Shown: in pieces, positions 25,496 through 35,764 of the stretch | How the letters are laid out: the number at the start of each line of letters is the position of its first letter | Numbering within the stretch: the stretch's first letter is position 1 | Assembly: GCA_001917665.1 (NCBI GenBank) | Contig: MNEL01000020.1 | Span: forward strand, 18,734 to 82,733 | From: Gemmatimonadetes bacterium 13_1_40CM_69_22 | GTDB taxonomy: Bacteria; Gemmatimonadota; Gemmatimonadetes; Gemmatimonadales; GWC2-71-9 | Length of the DNA: 64,000 nucleotides | Reading direction: 5' to 3' | The notes under the pieces: generated by a model | The model's input: the letters and a program-made list of their open reading frames with translations, nothing else | Database searches by the model: none | Told to the model about the DNA's origin: nothing | Program-made: the position numbers and the translations under genes

Positions 25496-28033
25496 TCACC
25501 AATTCAGCCAGTACGACGCTTTCACGAGGAAGGTGTTTTCCGGGTGGAGGCTGAACAGGTCGCGGAAGTCACCGGCGAGCGACCGCGTCCCCGTCGCCCC
25601 GAGGAAGTCGCCCCGACGTTGCGCCCAGACGACGAACAGCGTCGAGCCGGGCCGATACTCCCACCGCAGCACGACGTTGGAATTGAACTGCTTGAAGTTG
25701 AACCCACTGGCGACGGTGCCGAAGTACGGCTTGAACCGGTCGTCGTACGCCGCAGCGCGCGGATTGGCGAGCTCGCGCGGGTTCGCGTACGTGCCCTTGC
25801 TCACGAACGGCTGTGCGTAGACCTGGAGCGTGAGGTCGGGCGTTATCGTGTAGTCTACCCGCCCGGTCAGCGACAGGGTCTTCTGGTTCAGGTGGGCCAA
25901 GGGGTAGTGTGTGGCGCCGGTGGAGTCGGTGACGGGGCCGAAGGGCTGGGTGTTGTCGATATTGTGCGTGACGCTGATGCCGATCGTTGTGTTGAACTGC
26001 GACGCGATGCGCACCGATACCTGCGAGCCCATGTTGACCGACTCGGACCGGCCGCCGTCCCCACGCCAATAGTTCGCCCACAGAGCGGGCACCACAACCG
26101 GCCGGCTGTCGCCGTCCCACTCCGCCCAAGAGGAGACAATTGGATCGACCCGCACGGCCGGGCCACCGCGAGCGCGGCGGTCGTCGAGCGTCGTGCCAAG
26201 GTGACCCAGTGTCGTGCCGGCGTGCAGCCACCAGCGGTTCTTGAGCTGCACGTGAACATTGGTGTTGGCAGCGCGCTCGAGCGGCAACCCGGCGCCCGTC
26301 CAGAATTGCCACCAGTTGAAGTTCCAGAACGCGGTCTGGTACAGCGAGCTCGGATGCAGCGACTGCACCCCGAACCAGTTGTTCCAGCTCTGCTGGTCGG
26401 CGCGGAGCAAGAAGCCGAGGTCGTTCACCTCGAAACCCGGGGAGCGGCGCTGATAGCTCGTCTCGAACCGGGTGATCCCCCCGCCCACCTTGCCGAAGAG
26501 CAGCTCCTCCGCGTCGCCCGCGAGCGACGTCCTGGTCGAGTCGAAGGGGAGACCGGCGTCGGGGCGCTGGTAGTAGTGCACCGGGTCCCGTTGGGTCGCC
26601 GTGATCGCCGACGGCGTTCCCGCCACCCGGCTCAAGTCCACAGAGCCGGAGAGCTGGTAGCGGCTCCCCAAGAAGCGGTGGCGAAAGTCGAGCGCGCCCA
26701 CGTACGCGCTGTGGCGGAGCGAGGCGTCCGTCAGCGGGTCGAGGCTGCGGTTCACCGCCGTGGCCAGGACGCCGACGCCGCTCCCGCCGTTGCGGAAGTC
26801 CTGCTGCGCGCGGATGGCCGCGTAGTTGGCGGCAGGCTCGGTGGTGCGGTCCGCGTTGCCGGCGGCGCGCCGCGTAACTGCGTCGAGCACACCGACCGTC
26901 TGCCCACCGGGCAACCGGCCGGTCAGCTTCGCCGCGCTGTAGATCGTGGTGGCGATAGGCGACTCGGGATCGCCGCGGCCGAGTTGCGGGGCCCGCCCGA
27001 TGCGACGCGAGTAGAACAGCCGCTCACCGTTGCAGTTCACCTGGCTGCAGTTCACGTTGAAGCGGAAGATCCCTGTGCCCGCGACGAAGAAGGGACGGCG
27101 CTCCTGGAAGAAGGTCTCGAAGGCCGTGAGGTTGAGGACAGCGGGGTCGGCCTCCACTTGCCCGAAGTCAGGGTTCACGGTGGCGTCGAGCGTCAGGTTG
27201 GAGGTGAGCCCGTATTTCAGGTCCGCCCCTCCTGTGAGCTTCTGGGACCGATCAAAGCTGTTGCCGGCTGCGACCGACACGTTCTTCGTCACCGCGTACG
27301 GCGCGACCTCCAGTCGGCGCGGTGCGGGGAGTCCCACCAAACCGGTGACGTCCCCCAGCTGGGAGGCGAAGCCCGCCTTCGATTGCCGGTACACCGGCCA
27401 GGCGACCCGCTCCGAGTACCGCTGGATGTCGCGCCACACGGCGAAGCCGAACGTGTTCGTGTCCGCATGCGCGTAGCGCAGCTGCGACAGCGGTATCCGG
27501 AACTCCGCCGTCCAGCCGAGCGAGTCCACGGTCGTCGCCACCTCCCACACCCCGTCCCACGCATCATCCTCGTTGTTGTCGTTGTAGATCGCGTAATCGC
27601 GCTTCACGCCCGCGGGGTTGACGGCGAACTCGTACCCGGTGCGCCGGTCGTGATAGGAGTCGATCACGATCTTGAGCTGGTCCGTCGGCGCGCGCACGTC
27701 GCGACGCGCCAGGATTTTCAGGATGCTGTCGGGATGGGGATCGAAGGCGCGGATGAACGCGTAGAAGTTGTGGTCGTCGTAGCCGACCTTGGCTTCCGTG
27801 GGGAACCGCGGGTCGCCGTCCTCCCGCGGCGAGAACTCGCGGAAGGCCGTGATGGCGGGTGCTTCGCGCCACACCTCGTCGTCGTCCTTGCCGTCGATGA
27901 CCACGACGCGGACCGCCCGCCGGGCGACGACCGTGGTGGCAGTGGGCGCCGGCGGCTTGCCGGCTTCGGCGGTGGGGCTGCCGTACGCCTGGACGACGAC
28001 CATGACGGCGAGCATGGGCACGGCGGCTGGCAT
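25496..28033 (-). CDS. DUF5916 outer-membrane barrel protein with CBM9-like N-terminal domain
   Basis: A protein of about 845 residues from ATG 28033 with a hydrophobic signal (AVPMLAVMVVVQAYGSP). The N-terminal part (about 35-220) is a carbohydrate-binding family 9-like domain: IDGKDDDEVWREAPAI, TEAKVGYDDHNFYAFIRAFD, TGYEFAVNPAGVKRDYAIYN, WTAEFRIPLSQLRY. The rest is DUF5916, a long series of amphipathic strands ending in a C-terminal aromatic (YWLNW), the pattern of an outer-membrane beta-barrel. Proteins of this type are often encoded near peptidases in Gemmatimonadota and Bacteroidota; their substrate is unknown. A longer start at 28117 would put residues in front of the signal and is rejected. 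Confidence 0.85.
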   Translation of the reverse strand: MPAAVPMLAVMVVVQAYGSPTAEAGKPPAPTATTVVARRAVRVVVIDGKDDDEVWREAPAITAFREFSPREDGDPRFPTEAKVGYDDHNFYAFIRAFDPHPDSILKILARRDVRAPTDQLKIVIDSYHDRRTGYEFAVNPAGVKRDYAIYNDNNEDDAWDGVWEVATTVDSLGWTAEFRIPLSQLRYAHADTNTFGFAVWRDIQRYSERVAWPVYRQSKAGFASQLGDVTGLVGLPAPRRLEVAPYAVTKNVSVAAGNSFDRSQKLTGGADLKYGLTSNLTLDATVNPDFGQVEADPAVLNLTAFETFFQERRPFFVAGTGIFRFNVNCSQVNCNGERLFYSRRIGRAPQLGRGDPESPIATTIYSAAKLTGRLPGGQTVGVLDAVTRRAAGNADRTTEPAANYAAIRAQQDFRNGGSGVGVLATAVNRSLDPLTDASLRHSAYVGALDFRHRFLGSRYQLSGSVDLSRVAGTPSAITATQRDPVHYYQRPDAGLPFDSTRTSLAGDAEELLFGKVGGGITRFETSYQRRSPGFEVNDLGFLLRADQQSWNNWFGVQSLHPSSLYQTAFWNFNWWQFWTGAGLPLERAANTNVHVQLKNRWWLHAGTTLGHLGTTLDDRRARGGPAVRVDPIVSSWAEWDGDSRPVVVPALWANYWRGDGGRSESVNMGSQVSVRIASQFNTTIGISVTHNIDNTQPFGPVTDSTGATHYPLAHLNQKTLSLTGRVDYTITPDLTLQVYAQPFVSKGTYANPRELANPRAAAYDDRFKPYFGTVASGFNFKQFNSNVVLRWEYRPGSTLFVVWAQRRGDFLGATGTRSLAGDFRDLFSLHPENTFLVKASYWLNW

Positions 28034-28090
28034 ACCGGACCTTTGGGGGTACCGGGGACTTAGACGCGTCCGGGGCCGAAATGGTTGCAC

Positions 28091-28145
28091 CAACGCGCAG
28101 GCCCCCGGGGAGAGCAACCCGCCGGGGGCCCGATGCGCCGCGTTG
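28091..28145 (-). terminator. Long GC hairpin downstream of lon
   Basis: Nested inverted repeats: an outer pair of 7 bases (28091-28097 with 28139-28145) and an inner 9-bp pair (28100-28108 with 28122-28130). It lies 8 bases beyond the lon stop and before the DUF5916 gene on the same strand, so it should separate the two transcripts. No U-tract. Confidence 0.55.
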
Positions 28146-28152
28146 CGCCCGC

Positions 28153-30582
28153 TTAGTTCTGCTTCGCCACCAGGCTCGGCTCGTGCGGTACGTCGCCCTC
28201 GAACACGAGGTGGCCCGCCTCGAACCTGGCGCCACGGAGCGCCAAGCTCAGCACCTCGCCCAGGTCCTCGACGAGGTGCACCTCGAGCGACGTCCGCACC
28301 TCTTCGGGAAGATCGTCCAAGTCCGGCGCGTTCTCCTTGGGGAGCACGATCGTGCGAATGCCGGCGCGGACGGCACCGAGCACCTTCTCCTTGACGCCTC
28401 CAATGGGCAACACCCGGCCCCGCAGCGTGACTTCGCCGGTCATCGCGAGGTCGTGGCGTGCGGGCCGCCGGGACAGCGCGGACACCAGCGCGGTCGCCAT
28501 CGTCACACCGGCGGACGGGCCGTCCTTCGGGATGGCACCGGCCGGGACGTGGATATGCACGTCGGTCCCGGTGAGGGCTGCGTCCGGGATACCGAGCTGG
28601 TCGGCGTGGCTCTTGGCGTACGTGAGTGCCGCGCGCGCCGATTCCTTCATCACGTCACCCAGCTGGCCGGTGAGCACCAGCTCGCCCTTGCCGCGCATCA
28701 CGCTCGCCTCGACGAACATGATGTCGCCTCCGACCGGCGTGTAGTACATCCCCGTCGCGACCCCGATGTCGTCCTCCCGCGCCATGCGCTCGGGGTGCAC
28801 CTTGGGGCGTCCGATGAGATCGTCGACATGTTTCGCGTCCACTGTGACGCGCTCGGCTTCCCCTCCGGCGATCTTGCGGGCGACCTTGCGCCCGAGCTTG
28901 CCGATCTCGCGCTCGAGCTGGCGCACACCCGCCTCGCGCGTGTAACTCGTGATGATCGCGCTCAGAGCCTCGTCCGTCACCGTGAGCTGCTCGGGAGCCA
29001 GCCCGGTCTCGTGCAGCTGCCGCGGCACGAGGTAGCGCTTCGCGATCTCGAGCTTTTCGCGCTCGGTATAGCCCGCGAAGTTCACCGTCTCGAGCCGGTC
29101 GAGCAGCGGCGCCGGGATGTACTGGAGGAAGTTCGCCGTCGCGATGAACAGCACCTCGGACAGGTCGAACGGCACACCGAGGTAGTGATCGGTGAACGAG
29201 TCGTTCTGTGCCGGATCCAGCACCTCGAGCAACGCGGCCGCGGGGTCGCCCTGGAACGAGACGCCCAGCTTGTCGACCTCGTCGAGCAGGAACACCGGGT
29301 TCTTCGCGCCGGCCTGCTTCATCCCCTGGATGATGCGGCCGGGCATGGCACCCACGTAGGTGCGACGATGGCCGCGGATATCGGCCTCGTCGCGAGCGCC
29401 GCCCAGCGAGATACGCACGTACGGCCGGCCCATCGCGCGGGCGATCGACTTGGCGATCGACGTCTTGCCCACGCCCGGCGGCCCGACGAACAGCAGAATC
29501 GAGCCTTTCGACTGCTTGTCGTCTTCGTTGCCGCGCGCGTCGCCTTTCGGCGTGCGCTGTCGCAGCTGGCGCACCGAGAGGAACTCGAGGACTTCGTCCT
29601 TGACATCCTGCAGGCCGTAGTGGTCCTCGTCGAGGATCGCGGCCGCCCGCTTCAGGTCGAGCGACTCTTCGGCCCGCTTGTTCCACGGCAGCTCGGCCAT
29701 GGTCTCGAGATAGGTGCGGATCACCTGGGCTTCCATCGAGTCCCGGGCCGCCCGCTCGAGCCGCGCCAGCTCGCGATCCACTTCCTTGCGCGCGGCTTCG
29801 GGAAGCTCGAGCGCCGCGAAGCGCTTACGCAACTCTTCGACTTCCGTCGCTTCGTCTTCCTCGCCCAGCTCCTTGCGGATCGCCTTCATCTGCTCGCGCA
29901 GGAACAGCTCCCGCTGGCGCTCTCCCAGCTCCTCCTGAACCTGGGACTTGATCTGCTCCTGGGCGTCGAGCACCCCGATCTGACGTTGCACGTGCACCAG
30001 CACCCGGCGTAGCCGCTCCTCGACCTCGAGGGTTTCGAGCAATGCCTGGCGCTCGGCCGGGGCGATCTCCAGGTAGCCCGCCACGAGGTCGGCCAGGCGC
30101 CCCGGATCCGACACGCCCTCCAGCACCTGCCGCACCACCTCCTCGGGCAGCCCGGACTTCTGTCCGAGCTCCCCGGCCCGCTCGCGCGCCTCGCGGTGCA
30201 GCGCCACGAACGCCGGATCGTCGGGGCGGAGCGGCGGCCGATCCTCCACCTCCCGTACCACGGCCTCGAGATGCCCCTGGTTCTCGACATAGTGCAGCGC
30301 CACGCCGCGCTTCTCACCGTGCAGCAGCAGCTGCACGCCGCCCAGACCGCGCTGAATCTGGCTGATCTTGGCGATCGTCCCCGTCGTGTACAGCACGCTC
30401 GGGGTCACGTGATCGACGTTCTCGCGCTGCGAGACGGCGAAGATCAGGCGGGACTCCCCCTTCAGCGCCGCTTCGATAGCGCGCAACGTAGTGGGACGGC
30501 CCGCGCCGATCGGCGCGGACACGCCCGGAAACAAGACGATCTCCCGGAGCGGAAGCACCGGGAGCGTCAAGCGTTCAGACAT
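28153..30582 (-). CDS. lon: ATP-dependent protease La (Lon)
   Basis: Cytoplasmic AAA+ serine protease of 809 residues that degrades misfolded and regulatory proteins. The N-terminal LON substrate domain (LPVLPLREIVLFPGV, about residues 5-200) is followed by a coiled coil, the AAA+ module (Walker A GPPGVGKT near 369, Walker B VFLLDEVDK) and the protease domain with the Ser-Lys dyad (KDGPSAG, Ser near 687; GGVKEKVLGAVRAG, Lys near 730). The ATG at 30582 has a GGAAGAA site 6 bases upstream; an in-frame ATG 12 bases further upstream is less well placed. The upstream 270 bases are shared with the divergent kinase gene. Confidence 0.97.
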   Translation of the reverse strand: MSERLTLPVLPLREIVLFPGVSAPIGAGRPTTLRAIEAALKGESRLIFAVSQRENVDHVTPSVLYTTGTIAKISQIQRGLGGVQLLLHGEKRGVALHYVENQGHLEAVVREVEDRPPLRPDDPAFVALHREARERAGELGQKSGLPEEVVRQVLEGVSDPGRLADLVAGYLEIAPAERQALLETLEVEERLRRVLVHVQRQIGVLDAQEQIKSQVQEELGERQRELFLREQMKAIRKELGEEDEATEVEELRKRFAALELPEAARKEVDRELARLERAARDSMEAQVIRTYLETMAELPWNKRAEESLDLKRAAAILDEDHYGLQDVKDEVLEFLSVRQLRQRTPKGDARGNEDDKQSKGSILLFVGPPGVGKTSIAKSIARAMGRPYVRISLGGARDEADIRGHRRTYVGAMPGRIIQGMKQAGAKNPVFLLDEVDKLGVSFQGDPAAALLEVLDPAQNDSFTDHYLGVPFDLSEVLFIATANFLQYIPAPLLDRLETVNFAGYTEREKLEIAKRYLVPRQLHETGLAPEQLTVTDEALSAIITSYTREAGVRQLEREIGKLGRKVARKIAGGEAERVTVDAKHVDDLIGRPKVHPERMAREDDIGVATGMYYTPVGGDIMFVEASVMRGKGELVLTGQLGDVMKESARAALTYAKSHADQLGIPDAALTGTDVHIHVPAGAIPKDGPSAGVTMATALVSALSRRPARHDLAMTGEVTLRGRVLPIGGVKEKVLGAVRAGIRTIVLPKENAPDLDDLPEEVRTSLEVHLVEDLGEVLSLALRGARFEAGHLVFEGDVPHEPSLVAKQN

Positions 30583-30779
30583 AGGTTCTTCCATTTGAGA
30601 GTTCACAACGGCCTCACGGCCGGACTGCGTCAGCATCGTCCGTGCCACCAAGAGAACGCTTAAGCGAGCACGTCCGTTCCGTGCGGAGCGGTCAATAAGG
30701 CAGAAGCTGCCTTTTAGCCACTGATGATCAGGCCATCGGCCGTCAGCTTGGCGCCACCTACCGACGGCTTCGATCGTAA

Positions 30780-30827
30780 GTGCAAACCGTTTGGATGGTT
30801 GCACGGTCGCGCCGACACGGCTAAATC
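30780..30827 (+). promoter_or_regulatory. Promoter with overlapping inverted repeat for the Ser/Thr kinase
   Basis: TTGCAC (30799-30804) and TAAATC (30822-30827) with a 17-base spacer form a reasonable -35/-10 pair 28 bases before the kinase ATG. An imperfect inverted repeat (GTGCAAACC at 30780-30788, GGTTGCAC at 30797-30804, one bulged A) covers the -35 box and could be an operator. The rest of 30595-30854 contains a CGCTTAAGCG palindrome (30657-30666) and no gene. Confidence 0.5.
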
Positions 30828-30854
30828 TATGCGGCGCACACCGCTCGGACCCCG

Positions 30855-32684
30855 ATGACGGACGCAGACAAGTCGCTCGCCGCGCGCCTGATCCAGGCGT
30901 TGGGAAGCTCCTACACTGTCGAGGGGGAGCTCGGTCGCGGCGGGATGGGCGTCGTGTACAAAGCCCGTGACGAGCGCTTGAAGCGCCAGGTGGCGATCAA
31001 GGTGCTGCCCCCCGAGCTCGCCTTCCGGGAGGAGATCCGTATCCGGTTCCTGCGCGAAGCAGAGACGGCGGCGCGGTTGTCACACCCGCACATCGTCCCG
31101 ATCCATTCGGTCGGCGAAGGTCCGGACGGCCTCGTCTACTTCGTGATGGCGTACGTGGACGGCGAGTCGGTCGCGGCGAAGCTGAAGCGGCGCGGCCAAC
31201 TGCCCTCGGAGGAAGCGCGCCGCATCATGCTGGAGACGGCGGACGCGCTCGGAGCCGCGCACGCGCTCGGCATCATCCACCGGGACGTGAAGCCGGACAA
31301 CATCCTGCTCGAAGGAAGCCGCGGTCGCGTCGTCGTGACGGACTTCGGGATCGCGAAGGCGCTCTCGTCGACCACGGGCTCGGCGACGCTGACCGCCACG
31401 GGCGTGGCGATCGGGACGCCGCACTACATGAGCCCGGAGCAGGCCGCGGGAGATCGCGAGATCGACGGCCGCTCCGACATCTATAGCCTGGGCGTCGTGA
31501 GCTACCAGATGTTGACGGGGGAGCTGCCGTTCCACGCGCCGACGGTGCCGGGCATCCTCATGAAGCACATCACGGAGCGGGCACCGCTCGTCACAGATAA
31601 GTGCCGCGATTGCCCCGAAGATCTGGCGGCCTGCGTGATGCGCTCCCTCGAGAAGGACCCCGATGACCGCTGGCCCACGGCGGACGCGCTACGGCGCGCG
31701 CTCGAGGCCCGCAGCGCGACCATGTCCCGGTCGCGACGAACCTCCGGGGGGCCGGCGCCGCGGGCGCCGCGGTTCCCGTCCCCGCCCGCCCTCCCCATCC
31801 CCCGAAGCCCCGACGTGGGACGTCGCCCGATCCGCCGTCGCGAGGCGGCGCAGTTGGCGCCTGCCGGCGAAGCGGACATTGTCCGCAAGATGCGCTCGAG
31901 CTTCGTGTCTTGGGCCTCGGTCGCCGGCGGGTGCTTGTTGTTCGACGTGGCGACCGGGTGGCATGGGTGGTCCTTGTTCGTGGCTGTGCCGTGGGGCGCG
32001 TTCGGCCTGCTGCCGCTCTACATGCGGCTCTGGAGTGCGGGCTACTCCTGGCGCGACGTGCTGCGCCGGCCGGCGGCGCCCGAGTCGGCGGAGGCGCAGC
32101 TCGCGGCGGCGGGGTCGCGGCCGCTCGATCTCCCGACCGCCACGGGGGACGAGTTCGGCCGCCTGGCGACGGCGGTGCAACAGGCGCGGAACGACCGCAA
32201 GGCCATTCTCAAGATCATGGAGCGGGTGCCCAAGTCCGAGAAGAAGCTGCTCCCGGACGTGATCGTCACGGTGGACGGGCTGCTGAAGCGGTCCGAAGAC
32301 CTGGCGCGGACGGCGCACGCGATGAGCGGCGCCGTCGATCGCGGAGCGCTCGCACGACTCGAGGACAAGATCGCTGTGACGAAGCGGGAGCCCGAGAGCG
32401 CGGAGCGCGAGCGCCAGCTCAACCTGCTGCAGCGGCAGCGGCAGACGCTCACCGACCTGCTCACGCGCCGCCAGCTGGTCGAAGACCAGATCGAGTCGTG
32501 CGTGCTCGCGATGCAGAACGTGCGGTTCGATCTGCTGCGCCTCAGATCGGCGGGCGTGGCCGCCGTGCTCGACGATCTCACCCACGCCACTCAGCAGGCG
32601 CGCGCCCTGTCCCGCGACGTCGACCACGCCATCGCCGCGGCCGGCGAGATCCGGGAAGCGCTGGGGGAGCAGCCCGGCGCCTAG
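30855..32684 (+). CDS. Membrane Ser/Thr protein kinase with C-terminal two-TM coiled-coil module
   Basis: A 609-residue Hanks-type kinase. The kinase domain (about residues 20-290) has the glycine loop GELGRGGMGVVY, AIKVL (ATP-binding Lys), HRDVKPDN (catalytic loop), DFG and a TPHYMSPEQ activation segment, so it should be active. A Pro/Arg-rich linker is followed by two hydrophobic segments (about 352-395) and then about 190 residues of helical, charged sequence. There are no PASTA, TPR or propeller sensor repeats, the usual C-terminal parts. It is divergent from lon, with its own promoter, and meets the next gene tail to tail (stop codons overlap). Confidence 0.9.
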   Translation: MTDADKSLAARLIQALGSSYTVEGELGRGGMGVVYKARDERLKRQVAIKVLPPELAFREEIRIRFLREAETAARLSHPHIVPIHSVGEGPDGLVYFVMAYVDGESVAAKLKRRGQLPSEEARRIMLETADALGAAHALGIIHRDVKPDNILLEGSRGRVVVTDFGIAKALSSTTGSATLTATGVAIGTPHYMSPEQAAGDREIDGRSDIYSLGVVSYQMLTGELPFHAPTVPGILMKHITERAPLVTDKCRDCPEDLAACVMRSLEKDPDDRWPTADALRRALEARSATMSRSRRTSGGPAPRAPRFPSPPALPIPRSPDVGRRPIRRREAAQLAPAGEADIVRKMRSSFVSWASVAGGCLLFDVATGWHGWSLFVAVPWGAFGLLPLYMRLWSAGYSWRDVLRRPAAPESAEAQLAAAGSRPLDLPTATGDEFGRLATAVQQARNDRKAILKIMERVPKSEKKLLPDVIVTVDGLLKRSEDLARTAHAMSGAVDRGALARLEDKIAVTKREPESAERERQLNLLQRQRQTLTDLLTRRQLVEDQIESCVLAMQNVRFDLLRLRSAGVAAVLDDLTHATQQARALSRDVDHAIAAAGEIREALGEQPGA

Positions 32685-35600
32685 AGCACCTCGCCGCGCC
32701 GGCACCGCGCGACGAGCGGCGGGCCGTCGTCACGCTCGATCCCGAACTCGAGCAACAGGATGAACTGCTGCGCGGCCTCCTCGCAGCGGCCCGCCCGCAG
32801 CGCCGCGACCGCGAGAAACTCGTGGAGCTTCGACCAGCCATCGCGACCCGCCACGGCCGCCCGCATCAGGCTGTCGGCGGTGCGCGGCGGTCCCTCCAGG
32901 GCGAAGCGCGTGAGCGCGTCCCCAAGCCATTCCCGGGGATAGGGGTGCCGCAACGTGCCGCGCGCGGCGGCCAACGCCGCCCGCGCGTCTGCCGCGGCCC
33001 CGGCCCAGTCCTTGGCACGTGCCGCCACCACCGCGAGGCCGGCGCGCGCTTCCGCAGTGTCGGCACCCGCTGCGAGCGCCCCGGTCAACAGAACGGCGGC
33101 CCGTGCGCTCTGTCCGCGCCGGGTCGCGACGAGCCCGGCGAGCAGCCACGCGCCGGGGTCGCGCCCCGGCCTCACGAGCCGCCCGAGCGCCGTGTCGGCG
33201 AGCGTCGAGTCGCCGAGTCCCAGCAAGATCGCGGCGGCGTTGACGGTCCAGAGAGGTTCATCGGGGCGGGCCCGGCGGGCGGCGTCGATGTAGCGCAGGG
33301 CAGCGGGATCACCGCGCCGCACGGTGAGCGCCCTGGCGAACAGGAACGGGGACGCGCCGTCCGCTTCCTGAGTCGCGGCGCGGATCGCGACCAGCGAATC
33401 GAACACCCCCTCGGTACCCCGGCTGTCGAGGAAGCGACGCGCCGCGACGAACTCGAGCCGGGGCAGGTCGTCGCGATGCGCCACGCCGGGCTGCTTGAGC
33501 AGCTCGCCGACGCCCGCCGACCCGAGGAGCAGGTGGCCGAAGTAGTCGGCGGGTTGGTCCACGCCGAGATACTCGCGGCCGAGCTCGCCGAGCGAGCCAC
33601 GGGCGCCGACCAGCCGCCCCAGCCAAGCGCGGTCGTACGTGAGCGGACGCGCCGAGCCGAGCACCATCACGTCGCCCGGCGAGCTGAACCAGATCTCCAC
33701 GTGCGGGAACACCGCGGCAAGGTTCCGCACGATGCCCACCACGACGGGCACCGGCAGCTGGTATAGCTGCACCCACTGGGAGAAGACGCCGCCCTCCGTG
33801 AGTCGCTCGCGCACGATCCGGAAGAACTCCGGCGTATAGAGGGTCGCGACGCCCGCGAGCCACGGGTTCGAGGGCTCGGAGACGATCACGTCGTAGCGCG
33901 CCCGGTCGATCTGGAGCGCGCTCCGCGCGTCGTCGACGACGACGGAGACGGTGGGCCGGGCGAGCACGGTGTCGTTCACGTGTAGGAAGAACCGGCTCAT
34001 ATCCAGCACGGCGGGCTCGATCTCCACCACGCGCACCCGCTCCATCCCGGGGACGGCTGCGAGCGCGTGCGTGGTGACGCCGCTACCATACCCGATCACC
34101 AGGGCCGACGTGGCGCCAGGCCGCGCCGCCACAGGGGCGAGGCCGAGCAGGATTTCCGTGTCCATGTCGCCGTGGTCCGAGGCGTCGGCCTTGCCGTTGA
34201 CCTTGAGCGTGCGGCCGGTTCCGCTCTCCCACACCGACACGGTGGCGTTCCAGCCCTCGCGGTACGCCAGCTGCCGCACGCCGCGGTGCTCGAGGAAGTC
34301 CTGCCGCGCAACGGCACTCATCGGCTGTCGGGCATAGATGCTCGGGCCCAGATCGATGAGCCGGGTGCTCCAGCGCGGTGCGGCAAGGGCGACGGCGAGC
34401 CCCACGCTCGCGAGGCCGCCGGCGCCGAGCACCCGCAGCCGGAGACGGCGGTGCTGCTCGGAGCCTTCCGCGACGCGGCGCGCCACCAGGACCGCGAGCG
34501 TCAGGGCCGCGCACGCGTTGATCGCCACACCAATGCGGAGCGTGCGATCGGTGCCCAGCGTCACCACCAGCAGGAATCCCGTGAGCACGGCGCCTGCGAT
34601 GCTGCCCAGGGTGTTGAGGGCGTACGCGCGCCCCACGTCGGCCCCGCGCGCCACGTTCCGGGAGGCCACGAGATCCGTGAGGAGAGGAAACGTCATCCCC
34701 ATGCCGAGCGCCGGGATCAGCACCACCGCGCCGACGCCGAATCCCATGGCGAGGAGTCGTTCCGTCGCCCCCAGGGACTGTGTCTGGAACACGGCGATGA
34801 TGTAGCGCGGCAGCAAGCCAAACACGACGAACAGCGCCCCGGCCCCGGCGGCGGTCACGCCCTGCGCTAACGCGGCGTCCGCCGCAGCCTCGGACGCGGG
34901 CGCGCGGCGCCGCGCCACGACGGCGCTGCCGACGCCGATCCCGAGCAGGAAAACGAGCAGCACCAGGGTAAATGCGTAGGTCGAGCCGCCGACGATCATC
35001 ACGAGCACCCGTGTCCACGCGATCTCGTCGAGCAGCGAGGCGAACGCCGTGAGGGCGAGGAGGAACAGCGCGACGGCGCGGAGCGGGGCGATGTGGTGCT
35101 CCCCGGGCTGTCGCCCGGGGTCAGGGGGTGGCGCGGCCGCCCGGGGATCGGGCAGGCGGAGCGCGCTCACGCCGATGAGCAGGTTCACCAGCGCGGTACC
35201 CCAGAGGCTCGCCCGGATGCCGACGTACTCGATGAGGAAGAACCCGGCGAGCGCCGTGCCCGCCACCGCACCGAGCGTGTTGAGGCCGTACAGGCGGCCC
35301 AGTGACGGTTGCAACGCGGCGCGGTCCGCGCCCATGAACGCCCGCGTGAGCACCGGGAGCGTGCCGCCCATCAGGGTCGTGGGGACGAGCAGCACGAGCG
35401 CCGCGAGCCCGAAGCGCAGCGCGACGCTGGCGGTGCCGCTCAGCTGCCAGGCGCCCGCCGCGGCGATGTACACCCGGTGCGCGAGCGACAGGACAAGGGG
35501 CGAGACGAGGCCGAAGACCCCGATGGCGACCTCGAGTCCGCCGTACAGCGCTGCGGGGCGCGCGTGGCGGTCGGCGCGGCGGCCCAACAGCCACGCGCCC

Positions 35601-35764
35601 AGGCCGAGCCCCCCCATGTAGGCGGCGACGACCGTCGTCACCGACTGCACGGTGGAGCCGAACGCTTGGTACAGGAGGCGCACCCAGAGGAGCTCGTAGA
35701 CGAGCCCGGTGGCGCCTGACAGAAGGAACAGGAGACTGTAAGCGCGCGCCGCGCTAGAACGCAT
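32681..35764 (-). CDS. Membrane spermidine-synthase-like fusion with TPR-like C-terminus
   Basis: A 1027-residue fused protein. Residues about 1-470 form some twelve membrane helices with MFS-like character ([20 protein letters not shown] opening). A spermidine-synthase Rossmann domain follows: [13 protein letters not shown] near residue 551, [17 protein letters not shown] and [11 protein letters not shown] near 628. The C-terminal 300 residues are Ala-rich helical repeats of TPR type. Such proteins are common in Gemmatimonadota and Acidobacteriota; polyamine synthesis has not been shown for the membrane forms. The start overlaps the end of the E1 gene by 11 bases on the same strand, so the two are translationally linked. 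Confidence 0.85.
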   Translation of the reverse strand: MRSSAARAYSLLFLLSGATGLVYELLWVRLLYQAFGSTVQSVTTVVAAYMGGLGLGAWLLGRRADRHARPAALYGGLEVAIGVFGLVSPLVLSLAHRVYIAAAGAWQLSGTASVALRFGLAALVLLVPTTLMGGTLPVLTRAFMGADRAALQPSLGRLYGLNTLGAVAGTALAGFFLIEYVGIRASLWGTALVNLLIGVSALRLPDPRAAAPPPDPGRQPGEHHIAPLRAVALFLLALTAFASLLDEIAWTRVLVMIVGGSTYAFTLVLLVFLLGIGVGSAVVARRRAPASEAAADAALAQGVTAAGAGALFVVFGLLPRYIIAVFQTQSLGATERLLAMGFGVGAVVLIPALGMGMTFPLLTDLVASRNVARGADVGRAYALNTLGSIAGAVLTGFLLVVTLGTDRTLRIGVAINACAALTLAVLVARRVAEGSEQHRRLRLRVLGAGGLASVGLAVALAAPRWSTRLIDLGPSIYARQPMSAVARQDFLEHRGVRQLAYREGWNATVSVWESGTGRTLKVNGKADASDHGDMDTEILLGLAPVAARPGATSALVIGYGSGVTTHALAAVPGMERVRVVEIEPAVLDMSRFFLHVNDTVLARPTVSVVVDDARSALQIDRARYDVIVSEPSNPWLAGVATLYTPEFFRIVRERLTEGGVFSQWVQLYQLPVPVVVGIVRNLAAVFPHVEIWFSSPGDVMVLGSARPLTYDRAWLGRLVGARGSLGELGREYLGVDQPADYFGHLLLGSAGVGELLKQPGVAHRDDLPRLEFVAARRFLDSRGTEGVFDSLVAIRAATQEADGASPFLFARALTVRRGDPAALRYIDAARRARPDEPLWTVNAAAILLGLGDSTLADTALGRLVRPGRDPGAWLLAGLVATRRGQSARAAVLLTGALAAGADTAEARAGLAVVAARAKDWAGAAADARAALAAARGTLRHPYPREWLGDALTRFALEGPPRTADSLMRAAVAGRDGWSKLHEFLAVAALRAGRCEEAAQQFILLLEFGIERDDGPPLVARCRRGEVL

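Noticed and set aside
28034..28117. Start of the DUF5916 protein at 28117
   Set aside because: It would place about 28 polar residues before the signal peptide and overlap the lon hairpin.
30583..30804. Longer N-terminus for Lon starting at 30804
   Set aside because: The added residues are not conserved and a good ribosome site sits before ATG 30582.
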